DNA from: an uncultured Rhodospirillales bacterium
GTDB lineage: Bacteria; Pseudomonadota; Alphaproteobacteria; Acetobacterales; Acetobacteraceae
Reading direction: 5' to 3'
DNA length: 8,501 nucleotides
Assembly (NCBI GenBank): GCA_903844785.1
Contig: CAIMVB010000369.1
Coordinates: 1-8,501 of the forward strand
The notes under the pieces were generated by a model. It was not told the origin of the DNA. It saw only the letters and a list, made by a program, of their open reading frames with translations, and ran no database searches. Position 1 is the first letter of the stretch, and the number at the start of each line of letters is the position of its first letter. The translations under genes were made by a program, and so were the position numbers. Positions 1 through 5,852 of this stretch are shown one piece after another.

Positions 1-5
1 AGCCC

Positions 6-920
6 ATGTCGCTTGAAGCCGATCTCCTCGCCGAAAGGCGCCGCCTGTCGCGGCGCGTCAGCCTATGGCGCACGCTGGCGGTGCTTGGCGTTATCGCCGC
101 CTTGGCGGTGATTTTTGGCCGAGGCGATATGGGCGGGCTCGCCTCGGGCGAACATGTGCTCAGGCTGCGTATTGAAGGCGTGATCACCGAAGATCGCCGA
201 CTTTTGGAAGTGATCGAAGAAGCCAGAACCGATAGCTCGGCCCGCGCGATGCTGCTGGTCATCGACAGCCCCGGCGGCAGCATGGCGGGCGGCGAGGCTT
301 TGCATGGCGCGCTCAAGCGCTTTGCCGAGAAAAAGCCCATCGTGGCCCTGATGGGCGGCACGGCAGCCTCGGCCGGCTACATGATCGCCATGCCCGCCCA
401 GCATGTGCTGGCGCGGGAAGCCACCGTCACTGGCTCCATTGGCGTTTTGCTGCAAAGCTTCGATATCTCGGAATTGATGGCCCGGCTTGGCGTGCGCCCA
501 GACATATTGGCAACCGGCCCCTTCAAGGCGCAGCCCAACCCCTTCCAGCCGCTGACCGACCAGGGGCGGGCAGAAATGATGCGCGTGCTTGAAGATTTGC
601 ACGGCCAATTCATCGCCATGGTGGTGGCGGGCCGGCGCATGGATGAAGCCCGCGTGCGCCCGCTGGCTGATGGGCGCGTTTTCACCGGGCGCCAAGCGCT
701 CGGCCTTGGCCTGATTGACGCCATTGGCGGAGAGGCTGAAGCCCGCGCCTGGCTCGCAGTTCAGAAGGACGTGCCCGAAGCCCTGCCGGTACGCGATCTG
801 GAACCGCGCGACCGGGTCGAGAAATTCCTCAACCGCTATGTCGGCAGCCTCGTGAAAACGCTTATGGCGGAATGGTTTGGCGTTGACGCCCCACGGGCGG
901 TCTGGCAGCTTTCCCACTAG
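6..920 (+). CDS. sppA: Signal peptide peptidase SppA, S49 family (short form)
   Basis: Inner-membrane serine protease of the ClpP-crotonase fold that degrades cleaved signal peptides and other membrane fragments. The 304-residue protein has a basic N-terminus, one membrane anchor at about residues 22-38, then a single S49 domain. Seen directly: the first core strand with IDSPGG (86-91), the nucleophile motif TAASAGY with Ser122, and the ATGPFKAQPNPF segment whose Lys174 matches the general base of the Ser-Lys dyad in short-form SppA. The C-terminal VFTGRQALGLGLID motif (225-238) is also typical. The length fits the single-domain form, not the roughly 600-aa E. coli form. The ATG lies 5 bases from the window edge, so no ribosome site can be checked; the N-terminal MSLEADLLAERRRL looks natural. 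ihfB follows after 125 bp, as I recall for many alphaproteobacteria. Confidence 0.93.
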   Translation: MSLEADLLAERRRLSRRVSLWRTLAVLGVIAALAVIFGRGDMGGLASGEHVLRLRIEGVITEDRRLLEVIEEARTDSSARAMLLVIDSPGGSMAGGEALHGALKRFAEKKPIVALMGGTAASAGYMIAMPAQHVLAREATVTGSIGVLLQSFDISELMARLGVRPDILATGPFKAQPNPFQPLTDQGRAEMMRVLEDLHGQFIAMVVAGRRMDEARVRPLADGRVFTGRQALGLGLIDAIGGEAEARAWLAVQKDVPEALPVRDLEPRDRVEKFLNRYVGSLVKTLMAEWFGVDAPRAVWQLSH

Positions 921-1045
921 GGCAGGGTTCGTTCATTCCAGGCATTGCATCTGGCTTGGCGGAGTTGCCCCAATAGATGAGGCTTAGGGGCACCCGCAAT
1001 TCAATACGGGCGCCCTACGAAGAACGCTTAGGGAGAAAACCCGGC

Positions 1046-1366
1046 ATGACGAGATCAGAACTGATCGCGCAATTGGCGGCAAGTAATCCGCATTTGCGCC
1101 AGGGGGATATTGAGGCGATTGTCGCGACGATTTTCGGCGAAATCACCGCCGCACTGGCGCGCGGAGATCGCGTGGAATTGCGCGGCTTTGGCGCCTTTTC
1201 AACCAAGTCGCGCCAGGGCCGCACAGGGCGCAATCCGCGCACCGGGGAAAGCGTGCCGGTTGAGCCAAAATCCGTGCCCTATTTCAAGCCGGGCAAAGAA
1301 TTGCGCGAACGCATCAACGCGAAAAAGCAGGCAGCACCCGCCAAGCGCGCGGTGCGCACAGGCTGA
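1046..1366 (+). CDS. ihfB: Integration host factor subunit beta
   Basis: Beta subunit of IHF, the heterodimeric histone-like protein that binds the minor groove and bends DNA sharply in recombination, replication and transcription. The protein is 106 aa. The N-terminal helical dimerisation part begins [11 protein letters not shown], followed by the RGFGAFS strand (46-52). The DNA-binding arm has RNPRTGE (62-68), including the intercalating proline Pro64, and the [11 protein letters not shown] segment (77-87). The C-terminal tail [14 protein letters not shown] is basic and variable. The reading frame is open further upstream to an ATG at 977, but I choose 1046 because the family N-terminus begins there and AGGGAG at 1030-1035 is well placed as a ribosome site. 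HU is the alternative; the position next to sppA and the sequence favour IHF beta. Confidence 0.95.
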   Translation: MTRSELIAQLAASNPHLRQGDIEAIVATIFGEITAALARGDRVELRGFGAFSTKSRQGRTGRNPRTGESVPVEPKSVPYFKPGKELRERINAKKQAAPAKRAVRTG

Positions 1367-1368
1367 TA

Positions 1369-1392
1369 GTATCGCGCTTTTCGCCGCGATAC
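1369..1392 (+). terminator. Hairpin just after ihfB, possible terminator or 3' stabiliser
   Basis: A perfect 8-bp inverted repeat, GTATCGCG (1369-1376) and CGCGATAC (1385-1392), encloses an 8-nt loop. It starts 3 nt after the ihfB stop codon. No T-run follows it, so it is not a classical intrinsic terminator. It may still mark the end of the ihfB message or protect its 3' end, and it separates ihfB from the next gene, which starts 21 nt further on. Confidence 0.4.
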
Positions 1393-1413
1393 CTCGCCAC
1401 CTATGGGTCATAG

Positions 1414-2412
1414 ATGAAAGCGTGGCTTCGTCGCCCTACTGACACAGGGGCGCGGCTTCCAAGCTTGGCTTTTCTTAGTCGCTGCGCCCTGGCTGGTCTG
1501 GGGCTTCTCACCGGGTGCAGCGCGGATTTTACGGCCGCTGATGTCGCCTATTTTCAGCCACCCATCACCGCCAGTAGCGCGCCGGCACGGCCGCTGCGCG
1601 AAAGCTGGTCGCTCCACAATAACACGCGCCGCGTCGGTCTGGCTGAAATGCGCCCGATCATCCCGGCCTTCAACGGTCAGGGGGCCTTGCTGGCATCCTG
1701 GAACCCACATCCAGCTGGCGTTTCTGGCAGGCCAAGCTTCATCGTCATTCATGGTGGCCATGGGCTGAACCCCACTAATTTCGCTACCGCGCTTTGGCTG
1801 CGCGATGAATTCCAGGCCAATGTTTTGGTACTGGATAGTTACTGGAGCCGTGGGCGAGAAGAAAATTGGGCCACAGGCACGCGCTATGGCGTGAATATGC
1901 GCGTTCTGGATGTTATCGCCGCTGGGCGCTGGCTGCGCGATAGCGCCGGCGCCGACCCCCGGCATAGCTTCCTGATTGGCGATAGCCAAGGCGGCTGGAC
2001 CGTACTGCGCAGTTTCACGACCGAAGCTTTTTTTCAGCGTGAATTACCTGGCCTGTTGCGGGCAGGCATCGCGCTTTATCCGAATTGTAAGGCCGATGGC
2101 ACAGCGCAATATCCGCGCCTTGGCCCCTATGCCGGCCCGGTCTTGATTTTCACCGGCGGGCGAGATTCCGCGACCCCGATTGCCCAATGCGCCCCGGCAA
2201 CCCTGACCGCAGCCACCGACTGGGTACATTTTCCGGGCGGCACCCATGCCTGGGATATCGCCAATCGTGGCGCCCATACCCCGGCAGTGGATGGTGAATG
2301 CACCCGCGCCATGAATGTCTATAATCCTTTTCCCATCTGCCGCAGCGATGCCACCACGGCGGCGATGCGTACGCGCATCAAAAGCTTCGTGCTGGGGCTC
2401 AACACCCCTTAG
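1414..2412 (+). CDS. Predicted lipoprotein alpha/beta hydrolase, substrate unknown
   Basis: I do not recognise a named family. The 332-residue protein has a basic N-terminus, a hydrophobic stretch at about 19-33 and a lipobox LLTGC with Cys35 as the likely lipidated residue, so it is probably an envelope lipoprotein. The rest reads as an alpha/beta hydrolase: an HGGHG oxyanion-type loop (113-117), nucleophile elbow GDSQGG with Ser191, GGRDSATP with likely acid Asp251, and GGTHAW with likely base His278. The fold resembles the dienelactone-hydrolase-like group. Cys225, Cys259, Cys296 and Cys309 could form disulfides in the periplasm. No strong ribosome site precedes the ATG; a hairpin separates it from ihfB and a candidate promoter separates it from lapA, so it may be its own unit. 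Esterase, lipase or peptidase activity are all possible. Confidence 0.8.
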   Translation: MKAWLRRPTDTGARLPSLAFLSRCALAGLGLLTGCSADFTAADVAYFQPPITASSAPARPLRESWSLHNNTRRVGLAEMRPIIPAFNGQGALLASWNPHPAGVSGRPSFIVIHGGHGLNPTNFATALWLRDEFQANVLVLDSYWSRGREENWATGTRYGVNMRVLDVIAAGRWLRDSAGADPRHSFLIGDSQGGWTVLRSFTTEAFFQRELPGLLRAGIALYPNCKADGTAQYPRLGPYAGPVLIFTGGRDSATPIAQCAPATLTAATDWVHFPGGTHAWDIANRGAHTPAVDGECTRAMNVYNPFPICRSDATTAAMRTRIKSFVLGLNTP

Positions 2413-2467
2413 TGCATGTCCAGGATCACCGAAATCACATGCCAAGGCGGCAGTTTCCCGATTGTGC

Positions 2468-2496
2468 CTTGACGCGGAGCGCTGGCGGGGGATTGT
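2468..2496 (+). promoter_or_regulatory. Candidate housekeeping promoter for lapA-pyrF-trpF
   Basis: CTTGAC at 2468-2473 matches the alphaproteobacterial sigma-70 -35 box. It is followed after exactly 17 nt by GATTGT at 2491-2496, a weak -10 match. A start near 2503 would leave a leader of about 24 nt before lapA. The site lies in the 114-bp gap after the lipoprotein gene, where a promoter for the tightly packed downstream genes would be expected. The weak -10 keeps confidence low. Confidence 0.35.
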
Positions 2497-2526
2497 CTGC
2501 CCAGATTAACCCCAAGGGCCCCGCTG

Positions 2527-2832
2527 ATGCGCTGGTTCATCTTTCTGCCACTCGCCGTGCTGGTGGTGCTTTTCCTGCTCTCCAACCCGCAGAGCATTGA
2601 ATTGCGCCTCTGGCCCTTTGATGTCGCCTGGGCTGCCTCGGCCGCCATTGCCGTGCTGTCCATCGCCGCCTTTGCCTTTCTCCTGGGCGCGCTGATCGCC
2701 TGGGCCGCTGCCCTACCCGCCCGGCGCCGCGGCCGCGCCGCTGAACGTCGTGTGGTAGAATTGGAAGCGAACCTCAAAGCCCTCAGCGCCACCCGTGAAG
2801 CCTCTGACCAAAAGGCACTGACCCAAGCATGA
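2527..2832 (+). CDS. lapA: LapA/DUF1049 family inner-membrane protein
   Basis: A small membrane protein of the lipopolysaccharide assembly protein A domain family (DUF1049). In E. coli, LapA works with LapB and FtsH in balancing LPS synthesis by controlling LpxC stability; transfer of that role to this organism is inference. The 101-aa protein has two membrane helices, about residues 3-19 and 36-63, joined by a segment with the characteristic [13 protein letters not shown] (19-31). A basic turn ([11 protein letters not shown]) and a short charged C-terminal helix on the cytoplasmic side follow. The ATG has AAGGG at 2514-2518 as ribosome site. Its stop overlaps the pyrF start as ATGA, implying translational coupling. 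ihfB-lapA adjacency is common in alphaproteobacteria, but here another gene stands between them. Confidence 0.88.
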   Translation: MRWFIFLPLAVLVVLFLLSNPQSIELRLWPFDVAWAASAAIAVLSIAAFAFLLGALIAWAAALPARRRGRAAERRVVELEANLKALSATREASDQKALTQA

Positions 2833-3536
2833 TCCCGCGTCCAATAAGCGGCGCTGCCCGCATCATTCCCGCCCTTGATTCAGGCGATGCGGCGCGCGCC
2901 CAGTCCCTGGCCGAAACGCTGGCACCCCATTGCGGCGTGCTGAAAGTGGGGCTGGAGCTTTTCACCTCAGCCGGCCCCGGCATTGTCAGTGCCATGGCGC
3001 GGCATCGCCCGGTGTTTCTCGACCTCAAGTTGCATGACATCCCAAATACCGTGGCGGGCGCCGTGCGGTCCCTGCTGCCGCTCAGGCCCGCCATGATGAC
3101 GCTGCACGCGGCGGGTGGTGCAGCCATGATCGCCGCCGCGCGGGCCGAGGCTGAGAAAGCCGGCACCGAACGCCCCATGCTGCTGGCGGTCACGGTGCTG
3201 ACCAGCATTGACGCCGAAACCCTGGCCGCGACAGGCGTGGCGGCCAGCCCCGCCGATCAGGTGCTGCGCCTGGCCCGCCTTGCGGTCGCCGCCGGGGCAG
3301 ATGGGCTGGTCTGCAGCCCGCAGGAAGCCGGGGTGCTGCGTGCAGCCCTTGGCCCCGCCCCCTTCCTGGTGGTGCCAGGCGTGCGGCCTGCCGGCGCCGC
3401 GCTTGGCGATCAGGCACGTACAGCCACCCCGGCGGAAGCCGTGGCGGCGGGTGCCGATTGGATTGTGGTGGGCCGGCCCATCACCGGCGCAGCAGACCCA
3501 GCCCAGGCAGCGGCAGCCATCGCGGCAGGCTTGTAA
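2829..3536 (+). CDS. pyrF: Orotidine 5'-phosphate decarboxylase
   Basis: Catalyses the last step of UMP synthesis, decarboxylating OMP without a cofactor, as a cytoplasmic TIM-barrel dimer. The 235-residue length is normal for the short bacterial form. Visible signature parts are IPALDSGD (13-20) with Asp17 on the first strand, LKVGLELF (38-45) with Lys39, and the catalytic [10 protein letters not shown] with Asp65, Lys67 and Asp70 forming the Asp-Lys-Asp array. Near the C-terminus, VVPGVRP and [10 protein letters not shown] form the phosphate-binding loops. The start ATG overlaps the lapA stop, and trpF starts 3 nt after the pyrF stop, so the three genes are almost certainly co-transcribed. 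No truncation or missing key residue was seen. Confidence 0.96.
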   Translation: MIPRPISGAARIIPALDSGDAARAQSLAETLAPHCGVLKVGLELFTSAGPGIVSAMARHRPVFLDLKLHDIPNTVAGAVRSLLPLRPAMMTLHAAGGAAMIAAARAEAEKAGTERPMLLAVTVLTSIDAETLAATGVAASPADQVLRLARLAVAAGADGLVCSPQEAGVLRAALGPAPFLVVPGVRPAGAALGDQARTATPAEAVAAGADWIVVGRPITGAADPAQAAAAIAAGL

Positions 3537-3539
3537 GCC

Positions 3540-4181
3540 GTGCTGGTCAAAATTTGCGGCATCAAGGATCGCGCCGCGCTGGATGCCGCCAGCCAAGCCG
3601 GGGCGGATATGTTGGGCTTTGTCTTCTTCCCGCCCTCACCGCGCGCGGTCACGCCCGCCGAAGCCGCAATGCTCGCGCGATCCTATGCCGCTGGCCCGAA
3701 GCGCGTCGGGCTTTTCGTTGACCCGGATGATGCGCTTTTGACTGAGACCTTGGCGCAGGCGCCGCTGGATTTGATCCAACTCCATGGTGAGGAAAGCCCG
3801 GCCCGCGCCGCCGACATCCGCTTGCGCTTCGGCAAGCCGGTGATGAAGGCGCTTGGCATTGCAACCAAAGCGGATCTCACCCGCTTGGCCGATTACGCCG
3901 ATCAGGTGGATTACTTCCTGCTAGATGCCCGCCCACCGCCTGGCAGTGTGCTGCCCGGCGGCAATGCGCTGGCTTTTGATTGGTCACTCATGAAAGACGA
4001 AAATCCGCCGCGCCCTTGGCTGCTGGCGGGCGGCCTTACCCCCGCCAATGTGGCGCAAGCCATCGCGGCCTCCGGTGCTAAGGGCGTGGATGTTTCCTCA
4101 GGCGTTGAAAAGGCACGCGGCGTGAAGGACCCCGCCGCCATTGCCGCCTTCATCGCTGCTGCTAAAGCCGCCTCGGTTTGA
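3540..4181 (+). CDS. trpF: Phosphoribosylanthranilate isomerase
   Basis: Isomerises N-(5'-phosphoribosyl)anthranilate to CdRP in tryptophan synthesis, a cytoplasmic TIM barrel. The protein is 213 aa, normal for the monofunctional enzyme. Visible motifs are KICGIKD (4-10) with general base Cys6, GFVFFPPSPRAV (26-37), IQLHGEES (79-86), YFLLDA (125-130) with likely general acid Asp129, AGGLTPANV (163-171) and GVDVSSGVE (182-190) in the phosphate-binding loops. The start is GTG at 3540, only 3 nt after the pyrF stop; the family begins exactly at this point. trpB and trpA, commonly next to trpF in alphaproteobacteria, are absent; an MFS gene follows instead, so the other trp genes must lie elsewhere if the pathway is complete. 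Confidence 0.96.
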   Translation: MLVKICGIKDRAALDAASQAGADMLGFVFFPPSPRAVTPAEAAMLARSYAAGPKRVGLFVDPDDALLTETLAQAPLDLIQLHGEESPARAADIRLRFGKPVMKALGIATKADLTRLADYADQVDYFLLDARPPPGSVLPGGNALAFDWSLMKDENPPRPWLLAGGLTPANVAQAIAASGAKGVDVSSGVEKARGVKDPAAIAAFIAAAKAASV

Positions 4182-4194
4182 AGCGCCACCCCGC

Positions 4195-5376
4195 ATGACC
4201 GCTTCAGACGAAAGCGAAGCCGCCGAAAAGGCCAAGATGCGCCGCGTGCTGGCGATATTCGGCCCGGCGGTCTTCTCCGGCGCCTTTGCCACCCGCGTCA
4301 CCGACCCAACGGTTGCCGAAATCGCCGGGGAATTCAGCATCACGGCGGCTGAGGCCGCCTTGCTCGGCACCGCCTATACCCTGCCCTTCGCCTTGGTGCA
4401 GCCCATCCTGGGGCCGGTTGCGGATTCCATCGGCAAGCGCCGGATTGTGATGATTTGCGTGGCGCTGCTTGGCATCATGCTGCTGGCGGCGGCGGTGTCG
4501 GCCAGCTTTGGCTGGCTGATGGCCTTCCGCGCGGCCTCTGGCATGGCGGCGGGGGGCATGATGCCACTCACCCTCGCCATTATGGGCGATGCGGTGTCGC
4601 TGAAATACCGGCAAGTGGCGCTATCGCGCATTCTGATCTTTGGCATTAGCGGGCAGATCGCAGGCGGCGTGGTGGCGGGGCCAATCGCCGCATTGGCGGG
4701 CTGGCGCGGCGTGCTGGTAGTATGCGCCATAGCGGCGTTTTTCGGCCTTTTCGCCCTGATCCTGGCCGCGCGCGGCGCCGCGCGGGAAGCCATGACGCGC
4801 TACGACCCCGTAGTGGCGCTTCAGCGCTACCGCGGCATTATCGCCAACCCCGCCGCGCTGCCGCTTTTCGCCGCGGTTGCCGTGGAAGGGGGCTTGGTTT
4901 TCGGCACCTTTCCCTTCATCGCGCCCCTGCTGATTGAACGCGCCATTGGCAGCACGATGGAGGCGGGCTTTGCCATTGGCGCCTTTGGCCTGGGCGGGCT
5001 GGTTTTTGCCGCGCTGGTGGCACCCTTGCTGCGGCGCTTCGGCCAGGGCGGGGTGATCCGCATTGGCGGTGCCACCGCTGCCCTGGCACTGACGGGCTTT
5101 GCGCTTGCGCCATCACTTGTCATCGCAACCCTTGCCGGGCTCGCACTCGGGCTTGGCTTTTACATGATCCACAACGCCATCCAGACCCGCGCGACCGAGC
5201 TTGCGCCCCAGGCCCGCGCCAGTGCGATGTCCTTGCATGCCTTTGCCTTTTTTGGTGGCCAATCGCTCGGCCCCATTGTCTACGGGCTGGGGGCCATGGT
5301 CTTTGGGCTGCCCATCACACTCGGGCTCGCGGCGGGGGCAATCGTCATTTTGGCGCTGCTTTTGGCGCGGCGCTAA
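4195..5376 (+). CDS. Major facilitator superfamily transporter, DHA1-like exporter
   Basis: A 393-residue secondary transporter with about 12 hydrophobic helices, likely a proton-coupled exporter in the inner membrane; the substrate cannot be read from sequence. The loop after helix 2 carries MFS motif A as GPVADSIGKRR (73-83). The C-terminal half has ATELAPQARASAMSL and FGGQSLGPIVYG, a pattern common in the drug/sugar efflux (AraJ-like) DHA1 group. The frame is open back to a TTG at 4141 inside trpF, but I choose the ATG at 4195, 13 nt after the trpF stop, which avoids a long overlap. ATG 4237 (MRRVLAIFGP) is an alternative. It is probably read with pyrF-trpF; no regulator lies nearby to hint at its cargo. 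Confidence 0.88.
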   Translation: MTASDESEAAEKAKMRRVLAIFGPAVFSGAFATRVTDPTVAEIAGEFSITAAEAALLGTAYTLPFALVQPILGPVADSIGKRRIVMICVALLGIMLLAAAVSASFGWLMAFRAASGMAAGGMMPLTLAIMGDAVSLKYRQVALSRILIFGISGQIAGGVVAGPIAALAGWRGVLVVCAIAAFFGLFALILAARGAAREAMTRYDPVVALQRYRGIIANPAALPLFAAVAVEGGLVFGTFPFIAPLLIERAIGSTMEAGFAIGAFGLGGLVFAALVAPLLRRFGQGGVIRIGGATAALALTGFALAPSLVIATLAGLALGLGFYMIHNAIQTRATELAPQARASAMSLHAFAFFGGQSLGPIVYGLGAMVFGLPITLGLAAGAIVILALLLARR

Positions 5377-5389
5377 GGCCGCCACGGGC

Positions 5390-5415
5390 GCCCGATTCGC
5401 GGGCCTTAATCGGGC
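5390..5415. terminator. Hairpin downstream of the MFS gene, possible terminator
   Basis: A perfect 8-bp inverted repeat, GCCCGATT (5390-5397) and AATCGGGC (5408-5415), encloses a 10-nt loop and starts 14 nt after the MFS stop codon. Position fits a transcript end for the lapA-pyrF-trpF-MFS run. No T-run follows it on the + strand, so it would not be a standard intrinsic terminator; Rho-assisted ending or 3' protection is possible. Confidence 0.4.
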
Positions 5416-5468
5416 CCACGCGAGAGAACGCGAACAAAAAGGCAACAATTAAGGTAGGGTGCTTTTGG

Positions 5469-5503
5469 CTTTTTGATTATTTTTCAATTGGATAATCCAA
5501 AAG
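5469..5503. repeat. AT-rich imperfect inverted repeat
   Basis: CTTTTTGATTAT (5469-5480) pairs with ATAATCCAAAAG (5492-5503) at 11 of 12 positions, the single mismatch being T5474 against C5498, around an 11-nt loop that contains CAATTG. It lies inside an A/T-rich patch of roughly 5444-5520 that stands out from the GC-rich surroundings. GATAAT at 5491-5496 resembles a -10 box, but no good -35 lies at normal spacing. It could be a protein-binding site, part of a convergent transcript end, or an old insertion scar. Confidence 0.4.
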
Positions 5504-5524
5504 AAAAGAACATAACCAAAACGC

Positions 5525-5631
5525 GCGACTCGGGGCCGAATCGGGACGCTAACTTCCAAGATATTGTGGCGCGGCTTTCCACCTGCACACAAGGGCGTTC
5601 GCGTCCCGTCCCAGCCCTCAGCCCGAGTCGC
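5525..5631. other. Nested inverted repeats, potential structured RNA or 3' UTR fold
   Basis: The outer arms GCGACTCGGG (5525-5534) and CCCGAGTCGC (5622-5631) are perfect 10-bp complements. Nested inside, CGGGACGC (5542-5549) pairs perfectly with GCGTCCCG (5601-5608), and TTGTG (5564-5568) can pair with CACAA (5588-5592). Together they can form one long rod with internal loops, about 107 nt. No coding function is evident in any frame. Read on the minus strand, the rod starts 4 nt after the stop of the DUF1674 gene and is followed by a T-rich stretch, so it may be the 3' UTR or terminator of that gene. A separate small RNA is also possible. I could not match it to SRP RNA, 6S RNA, RNase P or tmRNA by visible motifs. 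Confidence 0.45.
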
Positions 5632-5635
5632 AACC

Positions 5636-5794
5636 TCAAAAATCGCTGGCGCGGCCCTTCTGTTCCCAATCGCCAAAGCGGGTCGGTTCCGGCCCTTTCG
5701 GCCCGCCAATCTCCTTGGGCTTGGTAGGCGGCGTCTTGGCCTCAGCTTCGGTCGGCTTCGGCGGGGTTTTTTCGGGATTGGGCTTATCGGTCAT
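5636..5794 (-). CDS. DUF1674 / SdhAF4-type succinate dehydrogenase assembly factor
   Basis: A 52-residue gene. The N-terminal half is a low-complexity Lys/Pro/Glu/Thr stretch. The C-terminal half carries the family signature GGPKGPEPTRFGDWE (30-44) followed by KGRASDF at the very end, matching the DUF1674 pattern with its Pro-Thr-Arg-Phe/Tyr-Gly-Asp-Trp-Glu core and terminal Ser-Asp-Phe. Eukaryotic SDHAF4 members bind flavinylated SdhA and protect it until it joins SdhB; the bacterial role is inferred from that. No strong ribosome site precedes the ATG, so initiation may be weak or leaderless. The gene is divergent from htpX with 58 bp between the starts, and I recall DUF1674 genes near htpX in other alphaproteobacteria. 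No sdh genes lie in this window. Confidence 0.85.
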   Translation of the reverse strand: MTDKPNPEKTPPKPTEAEAKTPPTKPKEIGGPKGPEPTRFGDWEQKGRASDF

Positions 5795-5805
5795 GGGAAA
5801 AAGCT

Positions 5806-5819
5806 TTTAACCTGTTAAA
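5806..5819. promoter_or_regulatory. Palindrome in the divergent htpX / DUF1674 promoter gap
   Basis: TTTAAC (5806-5811) and GTTAAA (5814-5819) form a perfect 6-bp inverted repeat with a 2-nt CT spacer, in the 58-bp gap between the two divergent start codons. The position and dyad shape suit an operator that could control both genes, or overlapping -10 elements. No regulator gene is adjacent and I cannot name a matching factor. Confidence 0.35.
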
Positions 5820-5852
5820 CAATGTGGAACGACTTAACGGAGGAGCCTGATC

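Noticed and set aside
63..917. Long minus-strand reading frame of 284 codons opposite sppA
   Set aside because: It is antisense to an intact, motif-complete SppA; long antisense frames are expected in GC-rich DNA.
955..976. CTTGGC ... CAATAG as an ihfB promoter
   Set aside because: The two boxes are only 10 nt apart, too close for a sigma-70 promoter, and no better -10 lies at normal spacing.
977..1045. In-frame N-terminal extension of IhfB by 23 residues from an upstream ATG
   Set aside because: The family N-terminus begins at 1046, which has its own ribosome site; the extension has no resemblance to IHF or HU proteins.
5525..5631. SRP RNA or 6S RNA as identity of the nested hairpin
   Set aside because: The conserved SRP loop bases (GGAAGGAAGCAGC-like) are absent on both strands, and no 6S-like central bubble sequence was recognised.
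5449..5709. Minus-strand reading frame of 86 codons across the non-coding gap and the DUF1674 gene
   Set aside because: It overlaps the well-supported DUF1674 gene in another frame, crosses the AT-rich repeat, and shows no domain-like pattern.
5473..5727. Plus-strand reading frame of 84 codons opposite the DUF1674 gene
   Set aside because: No ribosome site, low-complexity translation, and mostly antisense to a gene with a clear family signature.
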